From Triticum aestivum (Eukaryota; Streptophyta; Magnoliopsida; Poales; Poaceae): a DNA stretch of 64,000 nucleotides. The position numbers and the translations under genes were made by a program. The DNA is taken from positions 164,897,397 through 164,961,396 of the forward strand of contig NC_057807.1 in assembly GCF_018294505.1 (NCBI RefSeq). Reading direction: 5' to 3'. Below are positions 24,901-34,366 of the stretch, piece after piece (the first letter of the stretch is position 1; the number at the start of each line of letters is the position of its first letter). The notes beneath the pieces were generated by a model. It saw only the letters and a list, made by a program, of their open reading frames with translations, was not told where the DNA came from and searched no databases.

Positions 24901-26621
24901 TATGTGTGGTGTGTTTACCATGTTGTGTGCTTCTTCTCGATAGTTCCCATTTTGTTGCGATCGTGAGGATTCGTTCGTCTACGCTTGGTTCGTCTTCGTG
25001 GCTTCATCTTCTTCATGGACTCGTTCTTCTTCCTTGCGGGATTTCAGGCAAGATGACTGCTATCCTGGATCTCACTACTATCGCTTTGCTGCGCTACCTA
25101 TCTTTTGCTCTTCAAGCCTCCCAATTTGCCATGTCAGCCTCTAACCTTTTGCACCCTTCCTAGCAAACCATTGCTTGGCTATGTTACCGCTTTTGCTCAG
25201 CCCCTCTTATAGCGTTGTTAGTTGCAGGTGAAATTGAAGATTGCTCCATGGTGGACAGGATTTTGTTGGGATATCACAATATCTCTTATTTAATTAATGC
25301 ATCTATATATTTGGTAAAGGGTGGAAGGCTCGGCCTTATGCCTAGTGTTTTGTTCCACTCTTGCCGCCCTAGTTTACGTCATACCGGTGTTATGTTCCCA
25401 GATTTTGCGTTCCTTACGCGGTCGGGTGATTTATGGGACCCCCTTGACAGTTCGCTTTGAATAAAACTCCTCCAGCAAGGCCCAACCTTGGTTTTACCAT
25501 TTGCCTCACCACCACCTACTTTTCCCTTGGGAGTAATTAACCCAAGGGTCATCTTTATTATAGCCCCCCGGGCCAATGCTTGTCTAAGTGTTGGTCCAAA
25601 CTAGAGCACCGTGCGGGACCATCCCTTGGCAACTTGGGTTACGTCGGTACCTGTACGCTTAGCTTATCCGGTGTTGCCCTGAGAACGAGATATGTGCAGC
25701 TCCTATCGGGATTGTCGGCGCATTGGGCGGTCTTGCTGGTCTTGTTTTACCATTGTGGAAATGTCTTGTAAACCGGGATTCCGAGACTGATCGGGTCTTC
25801 CTGGGAGAAGGAATATCCTTCGTTGATCGCGAGAGCTTATCATGGGCTAAGTTGGGACACCCCTGCAGGGTATAAACTTTCGAGAGCCGTGCCCGCAGTT
25901 ATGTGGCAGATGGGAATTTGTTAATGTCCAGTTGTAGATAACTTGACACCAGATCCGAATTAAAACGCATCAACCGTGTGTGTAGCCGTGATGGTCTCTT
26001 CTCGGCGGAGTCCGGGAAGTGAACACGGTCTTTGGGTTATGTTTGACGTAAGTAGGAGTTCAGGATCACCTCTTGATCATTGCTAGCTTCACGACCGTTC
26101 CGCTTGCTCTCTTCTCGCTCTTATTTGCGTATGTTAGCCACCATATATGCTTAGTCGCTGCTGCAACCTCACCACTTTACCCCTTCCTTTCCCATTAAGC
26201 TTTGCTAGTCTTGATACCCATGGTAATGGGATTGCTGAGTCCTCGTGGCTCATAGATTACTACAACAACAGTTGCAGGTACAGGTTATGCAATGATCATG
26301 ACGCGGGAGCGATGTTTGCTTCTTTTGGAGTTCTTCTTCTGCTTCTTCTTTGATCAGGGGATAGGTTCCAGGTCGGCAGCCTGGGCTAGCAGGGTGGATG
26401 TCGTTTGAGTTTCTGTTTGTGTTTCATCCGTAGACGGATGGTGATCTTTTGTAAGAGGATATTGTATTCGTGTGGCATTGTATGCCTTATGTATGTATCC
26501 CCATCTATTATGTAATGTTGATGTAATGATATCCACCTTGCAAAAGTGTTTCAATATGCGGGTCTATCCTTGGTGGGACCTTCGAGTTCCTTTTGGATAG
26601 GGTCGCATATTGGGCGTGACA
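21985..26621 (+). repeat. LTR 3 of the array (full length)
   Basis: 4,637 bp, TGTAACGCCCC to GGGCGTGACA, followed by the duplication TTGCA at 26622-26626. The TATA box is at 22491-22497, and the GC-rich block runs from about 22540 to 23230. It is collinear with LTR 2 apart from small indels. Confidence 0.93.
22491..22497 (+). promoter_or_regulatory. TATA box of LTR 3
   Basis: TATAAAT in the conserved promoter context shared by all three LTRs. Confidence 0.65.
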
Positions 26622-26626
26622 TTGCA

Positions 26627-27559
26627 GTCCCTGGCATGATGACCTGGTTGACCACACTTGTAGCACAGACCATTATTGGGAGTGGGAACAGGAGCTTGGG
26701 GTGGTGGAGCTGGAAGCCTTGGCTGCCTAGATGGTGGAGGAGGCAGACGAGGTGCAGCATAGGTCTGCCTTGGGGCAGGTGCATTTGGACGGTACATGCT
26801 GTTCGGGATCCATATCTTACGCTTCTGTGAGGGCGGTCCCGAAGATGAGCCTGTGTCACAGTTGCGCCTGTGAGAGCTCTGGTGTTCCTGCAGACCGGTC
26901 TTGACATTGATAGCCTTGTTCACCAAGGTGGCGAAATCGGCAAAGTCATGCACTAGAAGTGCGAGCTTGATGTTAGCTTGAAGGCCGTCATGGAACTTCT
27001 CCTGTCTGCGAGCATCAGTTGCAATGTCTTCTTCAGCATAGCGAGAAAAGTCCAGAAACTCCCGCTGATAAGCTTCCACAGTTTTGTTGCCCTGGGTGAG
27101 GTTGCGGAACTCACGCTTCTTCCTGTCCATGATCCCCTGAGGAATGAAGCGGGCACGGAAGGCAGCTTGAAAGTCTGGCCAGGTGATGATTGTCCCAACT
27201 GGCAGAGTACGCCTGTGGCTGTCCCACCATTGAGCTGCGGGTCCCTTCAGAAAGAAGGAAGCAAAGGTGACATAGCGGGCAGGGGCTACATCAGCAGACT
27301 CCATTTCATAGGTGATGTCACGGAGCCAGTCATCAGCATCCAGCGGCTGAGTTGAGCTGTGGTACACGGTTGGGTTGAGGCGCATGAAATCCTGCAGAGT
27401 CACTTGGGCTGGCTGCTCGTTCATATTGGGGCGAGGGAACTGAGCCATCATATTCTCCATGAATTGGCGATTCATCTCGAGCTATTGGACCATACCAGCC
27501 ATGTACTCAGGCAGTGGTGGAGCATTGTCGCCACGACCACGACCAGCTGGTCTAACCAT
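26627..27559 (-). pseudogene. Chromovirus gag (capsid and CCHC nucleocapsid), one nonsense codon
   Basis: The ATG at 27559-27557 opens a frame beginning MVRPAGRGRGDNAPPLPEY. A TAG about 25 codons in (VQ*LEMNRQ) interrupts it, and the same frame continues. A retrotransposon gag domain follows (PAARYVTFA-like region with AAQWWDSHRR, FRNLTQG, VEAYQREFLDFSRYA), then a Pro-rich linker and a CCHC zinc knuckle CYKCGQPGHHARDC near 26640. The frame is cut right after the knuckle by the nested array. Across the array the frame resumes at 11870 with the protease region, so gag-pol was originally one continuous polyprotein frame. Gag would assemble the retroelement particle and bind its RNA. Confidence 0.92.
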
Positions 27560-27838
27560 CCTGCTAATATATAACAGGGGTAGTTCGGCATTGAGAAATT
27601 TGTATAGACAAGAATCATTCATGATGAAACATGCATAATGAAAGGAGCACGACAGATACTACATAGTAGTCGGCATAACTTACAAAAGGGGTCGGACATA
27701 GAGTTCAGTACACAGAGTTCAGTACATAGACTAAGTCATCATAGGCGGCATGCAGGCTCGCGGCGAATGCATCTAATACTAATAAGCAAGACTACATCTG
27801 TCCCAGGAGGTACTGTGGAGGTAGTCGTAGCCTGACAA

Positions 27839-28552
27839 CTAGTAGTGAGGCAACGGATAGTCCACGTCAACGGCCTGGTGGCCGCGGATACTCTGGTGTA
27901 GAACCCGACGCTCAGGCGGCAGAAGAGGACCAAGTGCGGGAGAGTAACCTCCCACCTCTGGCCAACCGACACCATGGGGCATCACGGTCCTAGCTGGGTA
28001 GATCACAGAACGCGACAGCTGTCTAGATAGAACAAAGGGGTGCAACAGCGTCAGAGCCCTGTAAAGGTGCTGACGAGTGGTGTACAACTCGTGGCGAAGA
28101 GCTCGGTTAGCTCGGTCCAACCCATCAGCATGCAGAACCAGGCTCTAATGGTGGAAGGGCTCTCGGGTGACTGTGGAGTAGGCAGCAGTGTAGTATCCCT
28201 CCGCACCGACGTCGGATGCGATAGCAATGTGCCTGAAAGGGGAAGTGTCCAACGCCCGATACTCCCCACGAAGACGTGTCAGAGCAACATAGGCAGCATC
28301 GTGAACTGCCATCTCGATGGTCACTCCAACACCATGAGCGATGTGCAGCACAGTAGTGGAGTCATACTCCCGAGAGTAGAGGTGGACGATGGCACAGTAC
28401 TGCTCCTGGTTAAAGTCCTGGTACTCCTCGTAGACGGTGTACTCAGGGTGCCAGTGATAACCCAGATAGGTCATCATCTCAGCTAGCACAGCAGGTGATC
28501 CTGAGGTACCAATGGCCGCCGTGTGGCGCACGACCTGCCTCGTGGGTTCCAT
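27839..28552 (-). pseudogene. Leader ORF upstream of gag, possible dsRNA-binding-like fold; one nonsense codon
   Basis: An ATG at 28552-28550 opens a frame of about 237 codons ending at 27839, interrupted only by a TAG at 28145-28147 (FHH*SLVLHADG) with the same frame continuing to the end. The N-terminal half (about residues 20-95) has the order of a double-stranded-RNA-binding domain: a helix with LAEMMTYLGYHW, then HPEYTVYEE, a strand segment EQYCAIVHLYS, then HGVGV and a helix MAVHDAAYVALTRL. The usual lysines before the last helix are missing (TIEMAVHDAA). The C-terminal half is rich in Arg, Leu and Tyr (ALRHELYTTRQHLYRAL, VGWPEVGGYSPALGPLLPP). I recall similar hypothetical proteins from grass genomes, but no established function. 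The ATG follows TTTGTTTTCAG directly, which looks like a splice acceptor. The fold is inference. Confidence 0.6.
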
Positions 28553-28870
28553 CTGAAAACAAAGATGTTTCAATGGAGTCAAATGACAATGTGGGTACTA
28601 TTCAAAATTTTATCCTACAGAATAACTATGGCTTATCCAACTTTGGGGTGAACATGGTAACGGGATCCTAATGTTAGAGTTAGTAAATTTTTTAACCCGA
28701 GTAGGAGAGAGTTCAGAGCCCCAGATTAAAGGTCGAGAAGTAAAAGATCCTAATACCACCCAATGGCGACGTGGGCCCGTAAGGCACACAGCCATGTTAG
28801 TAAAAGTTTTGTAGTGACTAGACTCGACTTCGGCCAAGGAGTGTGGAAGGGGGATTCCTACAGGCAGTCA

Positions 28871-28882
28871 GCTCTGATACCA
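28871..28882 (-). promoter_or_regulatory. Primer binding site (initiator tRNA-Met)
   Basis: On the minus strand TGGTATCAGAGC lies three bases after the 5' LTR. This is the standard 12-base complement of the 3' end of plant initiator tRNA-Met, where minus-strand DNA synthesis begins. Confidence 0.92.
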
Positions 28883-28885
28883 AGT

Positions 28886-31800
28886 TGTGACGCCCCCGAT
28901 TCAATCATACACTAATCATGCACGCAAATATGTACGATCAAGATCAGGGACTCACGGGAAGATATCACAACACAACTCTAAAAATAAAATAAGCCATACA
29001 AGCCAGGGGCCTCGAGGGCTCGAATACAAGTGCTCGATTATAGACGAGTCAGCGGAAGCAACAATATCTGAGTATAGACATAAGTTAAACAAGTCGCCAT
29101 AAGATGGCTAGCACAAACTGGGATACAGATCGAAAGAGGCGCAGGCCTCCTGTCTGGGATCCTACTAACTACTCCTGGTCGTCGTCAGCGGCCTGCACGT
29201 AGTAGTAGGCACCTCCAGTGTAGTAAGAGTCGTCGTCGACAGTGGCGTCTGGCTCCTGGGCAGGCCATATCAGCGGACTGAACTACAGAATGCTAAAATA
29301 AGAGGGGGATAGCTAGTCCTATCGAAGACTACGCTTCTGGCAGCCTCCGTCTTGCAGCATGTAGAAGAGAGTAGATTGAAGTCCTCCAAGTAGCATCGCA
29401 TAGCATAATCCTACCCGGCGATCCTCCCCTCGTCGCCCTGTGGAAAAGCGATCACCGGGTTGTATCTGGCACTTGGAAGGGTGTGTTTTATTAAATATCC
29501 GATTCTAGTTGTCATAAGGTCAAGGTACAACTCCAAGTCGTCCTGTTATCGAAGATCACGGCTATTCGAATAGATAAACTTCCCTGCAGGGGTGCACCAC
29601 ATAACCCAACACACTCGATCCCATTTGGCCGGACACACTTTCCTGGGTCATGCCCGGCCTCGGAAGATCAACACGTCGCAGCCCCACCTAGGCACAACAG
29701 AGAGGTCAACACGCCGGTCTAAATCCTACGCGCGCAGGGGTCTGGGCCCATCGCCCATTGCACACCTGCACGTTGCTTACGCGGCCGGAAGCAGACCTGG
29801 CCCCCTTAATACAAGAGCAGGCTTACGGTCCAATCCGGCGCGCGCCGCTTAGTCGCTGACGTCAAGAAGGCTTCGACTGATACCACGACGTCGAGTGCCC
29901 ATAACTGTTCCCGCGTAGTTGGTTAGTGCGTATAGGCCAGTGGCCAGACTCAGATCAAATACCAAGATCTCGTTAAGCGTGTTATTATGAAACAACCGCG
30001 GACGCCGACCAGGGCCAGGCCCACCTCTCGCCTAGGTGGTCTCAACCTGCCATATCGCTCCGCCACAAAGACCCACACAGAGGGCCGTCGGGACAAAGGT
30101 CCTTTCAGCCCCCAATCCGTGAATCACTCGCGGGTACTCAATGAGCCGACCCGACTTTAGTCACCATCTGTATAGTATGTATATATGTATAGTATATACC
30201 CGTGATCACCCCCCGAGTGATCACGGCCCAATAGTATAGCAAGGCAGACTGACAAGAATGTAGGGCCAATGATGATAAACTAGCATCCTATACTAAGCAT
30301 TTAGGATTGCGGGCAAGGTATCAATGACTGTAGCAACAATGACAGGCTATGCAACAGAATAGGAGCAACCGAACAGTAACATGCTACACTACTTTAATGC
30401 AAGCAGTATAGAGAAGAATAGGCGATATCTGGTGATCAAGGGGGTGGCTTGCCTGGTTGCTCTGGCAAGAAGGAGGGGTCGTCAACTCCGTAGTCGAACT
30501 GGGCAGCAGCAGCGTCGGTCTCGTAGTCTACCGGAGAGAAGAGGGGGAAGAAACAATGAATACAATGCAAATAGATGCATATCAATGCATTACATGACAA
30601 GTAATGATGCTAGGTGTGCCCAATCGCGGTAGTAGGTGATACCGACGAAGGGGGGAAACATCCAGGAAAGTATTCCCGGTGTTTCGCGTTTTCGGACAGA
30701 TGAACCGGAGAGGGGAAAGTTGCGTGTTCGCTATGCTAGGGATGTGTGGCGGACGAACGGGCTGCGTATCCGGATTCGTCTCGTCGTTCTGAGCAACTTT
30801 CATGTAGAAAGTATTTCCATCCGAGTTACGGATTATTTTATATGATTTTCTAAAGATTTAATCATTTTCTGGAATTTATTTAATTAATTTAAATCAACAT
30901 TATCCAGAATAGTATGGGATGACGTCAGCATGACGTATGTGTGATGTCAATAGTCAACAGTGCGGTTGACTGGAGTCAAAACTGACTTGTGGGTCCAGTG
31001 GGACCCACCTGTCATTGAGCCAGAGTTGAAACAAGCTTTGTTTTAAACTAATTATGATTAACTAATTGTGGGCCCCATTAGTCAGTGACTAATTAGCCTA
31101 GATTAATTAAATTATCTAATTTAATTAGCTTACGAGGTGGGGGCCACTGGTCAGCTGCTGGGACCAGCCCAGTCAGCAAGTTGACCATGGTCAACAGGGC
31201 CAGCCGGGCCCTTGGGGCCACCAGGCATTGACCCAGATGGACCCCAACGGCATGCCACATCGGCGGGCGGCGGAGGTTCACCGCCGGCGACCGAAAACGC
31301 GGCGGAGGGGCGCGGACCTCGCCGGAATCACGCCACGGTGGCCCGTTTGGGGCGTGCTTAGGCTCGCTCGGTCGAGCGCGAAAAGGCGCATCTAGTGGTG
31401 GCGGTGGCTCGGCCGGAGGAGGGCCGCAGCGTCACCAGCGACATGCGGGGCGGACGCCGAGGCTCGGCGAGTGCGAAGGCCAGGATGCGGGGTTGGGTTC
31501 GTCGCGGGGCTAGGTTCGTTCGAACGCAGAGACGAAGCCGCGTCGAACGGTAGGGATACCGCGGCCGGAGTTGCCATGTAGAGATGGCGGCGAGCGGCGC
31601 GGCGGACGCCGGCGTTTGGCCGTGAGAGGAAACGGCGCTGCGGCGCATTATTCGGCAAACTGAAGGGCGGGGCGAGGCCTACGTGCGTGCACGAGCACAA
31701 CTGCACGAGCCAGGGACCAAATGGTCACCGGAGACTCGTCGGCGACGAGCTCTGCGGTGCGGCATTCGGGTGTTCGGCGACAACTAGGTAGGGCGCGAAA

Positions 31801-32660
31801 GAGAGAGAGGAGGGCTCACCGAGCGGCACACATGGTGGCCCTTGGTGGGTTTAGTAGCTGCAGGGGCGTCGCCGGAGTTGGAGAAGAGCGGCGGCGTAGC
31901 TTGTCGAAGCAGAGGAGGAAGACGGCGGCATCGTGGGTGCTGCGGTGGCTCCGAGCTCCAACTGCGGCCACCGGTCGACGAGGAGGACAAAGGCGGAGAC
32001 GAACGACGCGCAAACGAGGCGAGGCGAGGGCTGTGGCCGCGCGTTTCATGGCGGCGGGTCCATGGTGGCGTCGGATGTGGTGGGGGAACGAGGAGGGAGC
32101 GAGGTAGATCTGAGGGGAGAGGGAGAGGCGCAGGGACCGAGGGCGAGAGTGGGGGCGAGTGGGAGGCGGGATCGAGGAGGCGGGGGCGTGGCGACCTTAT
32201 CTCCTCCTCGACGCCGACGAGGGGGTCCGGTGGCGACGCGCCCCTGTTCCGACCCTTGTCGGGGGAACAGGGAAGGGGAGGGAGCGACCGAGGGAGGCGG
32301 GCCAGGCCGGCTGGGCCGGTCGGGCTGGCTGTTGGCTAGTTGGGCCCTTTGGCCCAGGGGGAAGGGGGTTTCTTCTTTTCCTTTTCTTTTTCTTTTTTTT
32401 TCTTTGTTTTGTTTTCTGTTCTATTTATTTTAGGGCAATTAAGTATTTTATAAAATTGTTTCTTCTACACCTTAATTACCTATGCCATACTGGCACTGCC
32501 CGAACATTTTTGTTTCCACTTTTGAAACTTTGGGTGTTTGTCACTAATTCATTTTTTGAATTTGAAATGTTTTGAACTAATATTTGATTAGCAACAGTAA
32601 CAGAGATGACATGGCATCATTAGGAGAGTTTTACTGTAGCCTAATTATCCGGGCGTTACA
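28886..32660 (-). repeat. Chromovirus 5' LTR
   Basis: Collinear with 4427-8291. On the minus strand a TATAAAA-type box (about 32445-32454) precedes a GC-rich block (about 32350-31250). The long frames in that block (for example around 31720-32430) shift between the two LTRs and are not called as genes. Its outer end is followed by the duplication AACCC. Confidence 0.95.
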
Positions 32661-32665
32661 AACCC

Positions 32666-33385
32666 CATCAAGACCTCATATCCTTTGAATTTGGAAAGAC
32701 TTTACCCTTGCAACTCTTTTCCCTTTGTTTTTTATGTACCTTTGGGGATTTTATATGTCTTTTTCCTTAATAGTGGATGTGTACTTGGATCTTGCACTAA
32801 GTATTTTCCTTTTCTTGAGTGTTCATCTTTCCCCCTCCATGTGTGAAAGATTGGGCCACCCTTGGGCCCTACCCCATATCAGAATCTCTGTCTGTGTGGT
32901 CGTGCGCCCACTCCCTTGTGTTGTGTGACTACCACCGGTGTGTCCTTGTGCACACAAGCATGCACGTGCGACATGGTCGCCGCTGCCAGCAAGTCCTACG
33001 TTGGCGTGTCTTCATTTGCACCACCACCGGACCGTCCCCATTTCACGGGTGCGTGCATCACAGCCGCCGCTACCGACACATGTGGCTGCGGGGTTGTCTG
33101 AGGGTGGCGAGAGGCAGGCGAGGGGCAACTGTCGTTACCGTCGCAGTTCTTATCGAGGAGGATGGGAACGATGAGTCGCCGATGTGTACAAGGCGGATCC
33201 GGTGGTTTCTTCATTTTCACCATCCAGCTTCAGCTCTGGTGTAGATGCTCCAATAAATCAAATATAGCGTGAGCAGCCCAACACGAGGCATGAATAAAAA
33301 AACATCACTATAACATAATTGAAACCCAAGGATAAAATCAACCTAAAGCAACAAACCACGATAAAAATTTTAGAGGAAAAAGAAT
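32666..33385. other. No gene recognised; probable continuation of the 3418-4426 remnant
   Basis: This sequence was continuous with 4421 before the chromovirus inserted. A GC-rich part (about 32930-33240) has open frames on both strands without recognisable domains, and the rest is AT-rich. Confidence 0.5.
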
Positions 33386-33403
33386 TAGGGTCGGTTCTTT
33401 TGT

Positions 33404-33915
33404 GGCTTATTTAGGGCCGTGGAAATAAGGTACCCTCTGCCCAACTTACTTTAGAAGCTCAGCTTAAAAATTTATTTTAGAAGTCTACTAATTAAGGGTT
33501 AACTTTTTGTTTTTGGAAAGACCAAACTTTATTACTCAAAGTTTATATGAAATGGGACATAAACCGGGTCACAGGGCTGGCCTGGCCAAGAATGACGTCC
33601 TTGACCCCTAAAACGAGAGAATCTAGCTTATGTGTGTGCTTCATAGTTCGAAGCTCTTCCCTCAAAACAAAATGTGCAATTGAACTCTAATGATCTATGT
33701 TTTCAGAAATAACTTGTCCATAGCTTTCTCCACTCCCTTTTAGTATATTATGCGCCACCTACTTCGAATCTGTTGCGGTCACAATGTTATGTAGGAGAAG
33801 ATCAAGCAAGACAAAGACCCTCCCCACACGCAATTGCTAATTAAGGGTTAACTAAATTGGGTTTCTCAAATAAGCTAGATAGAGTGCATCTTATTTCCAC
33901 AGCCCCAGATAAGCC
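33404..33915. mobile_element. Decayed inverted-repeat element (MITE-like), split by a LINE fragment
   Basis: A 25-bp arm at 33404-33428 (GGCTTATTTAGGGCCGTGG...) is inversely repeated at 33891-33915 with few mismatches. Without the LINE insert and one copy of its duplication the unit is about 160 bp, a MITE-like size. The repeat does not extend clearly beyond the arms and no target duplication was found, so the superfamily is unknown. Confidence 0.5.
33505..33836 (-). mobile_element. 5'-truncated LINE 3' end with 17-bp duplication
   Basis: The 17-bp sequence CTAATTAAGGGTTAACT occurs exactly on both sides (33488-33504 and 33837-33853). The insert starts with a T-rich stretch, the complement of an A-rich tail. 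On the minus strand it encodes the C-terminal end of a plant LINE RNase H region (ATDS near the start, then FEGRASNYEAHTLARFS and QPCDPVYVPFHINFE). The length, 5' truncation, tail and long duplication fit target-primed reverse transcription. Confidence 0.85.
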
Positions 33916-33929
33916 TGGCTAATCGGACA

Positions 33930-34357
33930 CGGAGTAATTCAGCGCGAGCTCATATGAGGCCATTATCTAGGAATCCTGAAGGGCTTTTGGATCTGTGCCA
34001 TTATTATATACGGCTGTGTGAGAAACTGAAGAAATCATGTCTTGTAGCGAATTACTGGATGTGACTGCGGATGGGTGGTGGGCCATTGCATGCCGCTTCA
34101 ATGGGCGGATCTGGCGAAGGGGGACGGTTGTTGCCCGCAAACAAGGTGAGCGGTGGAACAGAGAACATGGCTTCCGTCTGTCTATGGCTCTGGAAGTTCA
34201 CTTTCAGTGAGATGATTCCAAACGCGAATTGAATACAGTGCCGACAGTCTTCTCGGCTAGGGCATGTCATTCGTGGGCTGAGGACTGCTAGATAGAGGCA
34301 GCGAGCGCCGGCGGCGAGGCAACATGGAGTTTCTGATGCAATCGATCGGCAGGGTAT
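33930..34357. other. No gene recognised
   Basis: This is low-copy-looking sequence to the left of the Mutator-like element; it continues on the far side at 37964. Open frames on the minus strand (34052-34447) extend into the transposon end and show no domain. Confidence 0.4.
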
Positions 34358-34366
34358 GTGGATGTC

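Larger units (their letters stand above)
11871..26621 (+). mobile_element. Non-coding LTR retrotransposon array with three LTRs (LARD-like)
   Basis: Three LTRs of one family (11871-12776, 14883-19447, 21985-26621) alternate with two internal domains (12777-14882, 19448-21984), all on the plus strand. The whole block has a single 5-bp duplication, TTGCA, outside it. Each internal domain starts with a primer site complementary to initiator tRNA-Met and ends with a polypurine tract. Neither contains recognisable gag or pol. Long LTRs (4.6 kb) with a ~2.5-kb non-coding interior fit a large retrotransposon derivative that depends on proteins of other elements. The LTR-interior-LTR-interior-LTR form with one duplication is what unequal crossing-over between copies of the same insertion produces. 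Differences among the three LTR starts are mostly private to one copy. Confidence 0.9.
4427..32660 (-). mobile_element. Complete Gypsy chromovirus (Tekay-like), with a nested insertion
   Basis: Two LTRs (4427-8291 and 28886-32660) begin TGTGACGCCC and end GGGTGTTACA or GGGCGTTACA. They are flanked by the 5-bp duplication AACCC at 4422-4426 and 32661-32665. On the minus strand the order is 5' LTR, tRNA-Met primer site, leader ORF, gag with CCHC knuckle, protease, reverse transcriptase, RNase H, integrase, chromodomain, polypurine tract and 3' LTR. The chromodomain and the long LTRs point to the Tekay/Del branch of chromoviruses; that assignment is inference. Without the 14.75-kb nested array and its duplication, the element is about 13.5 kb. 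Nonsense codons in the leader ORF, gag and pol and a frameshift in pol make it defective. Confidence 0.95.

Noticed and set aside
31720..32433. Overlapping long frames in the GC-rich block of the chromovirus LTR (also 7318-8063)
   Set aside because: Frames are not conserved between the two LTRs and occur on both strands; they follow from GC-rich composition.
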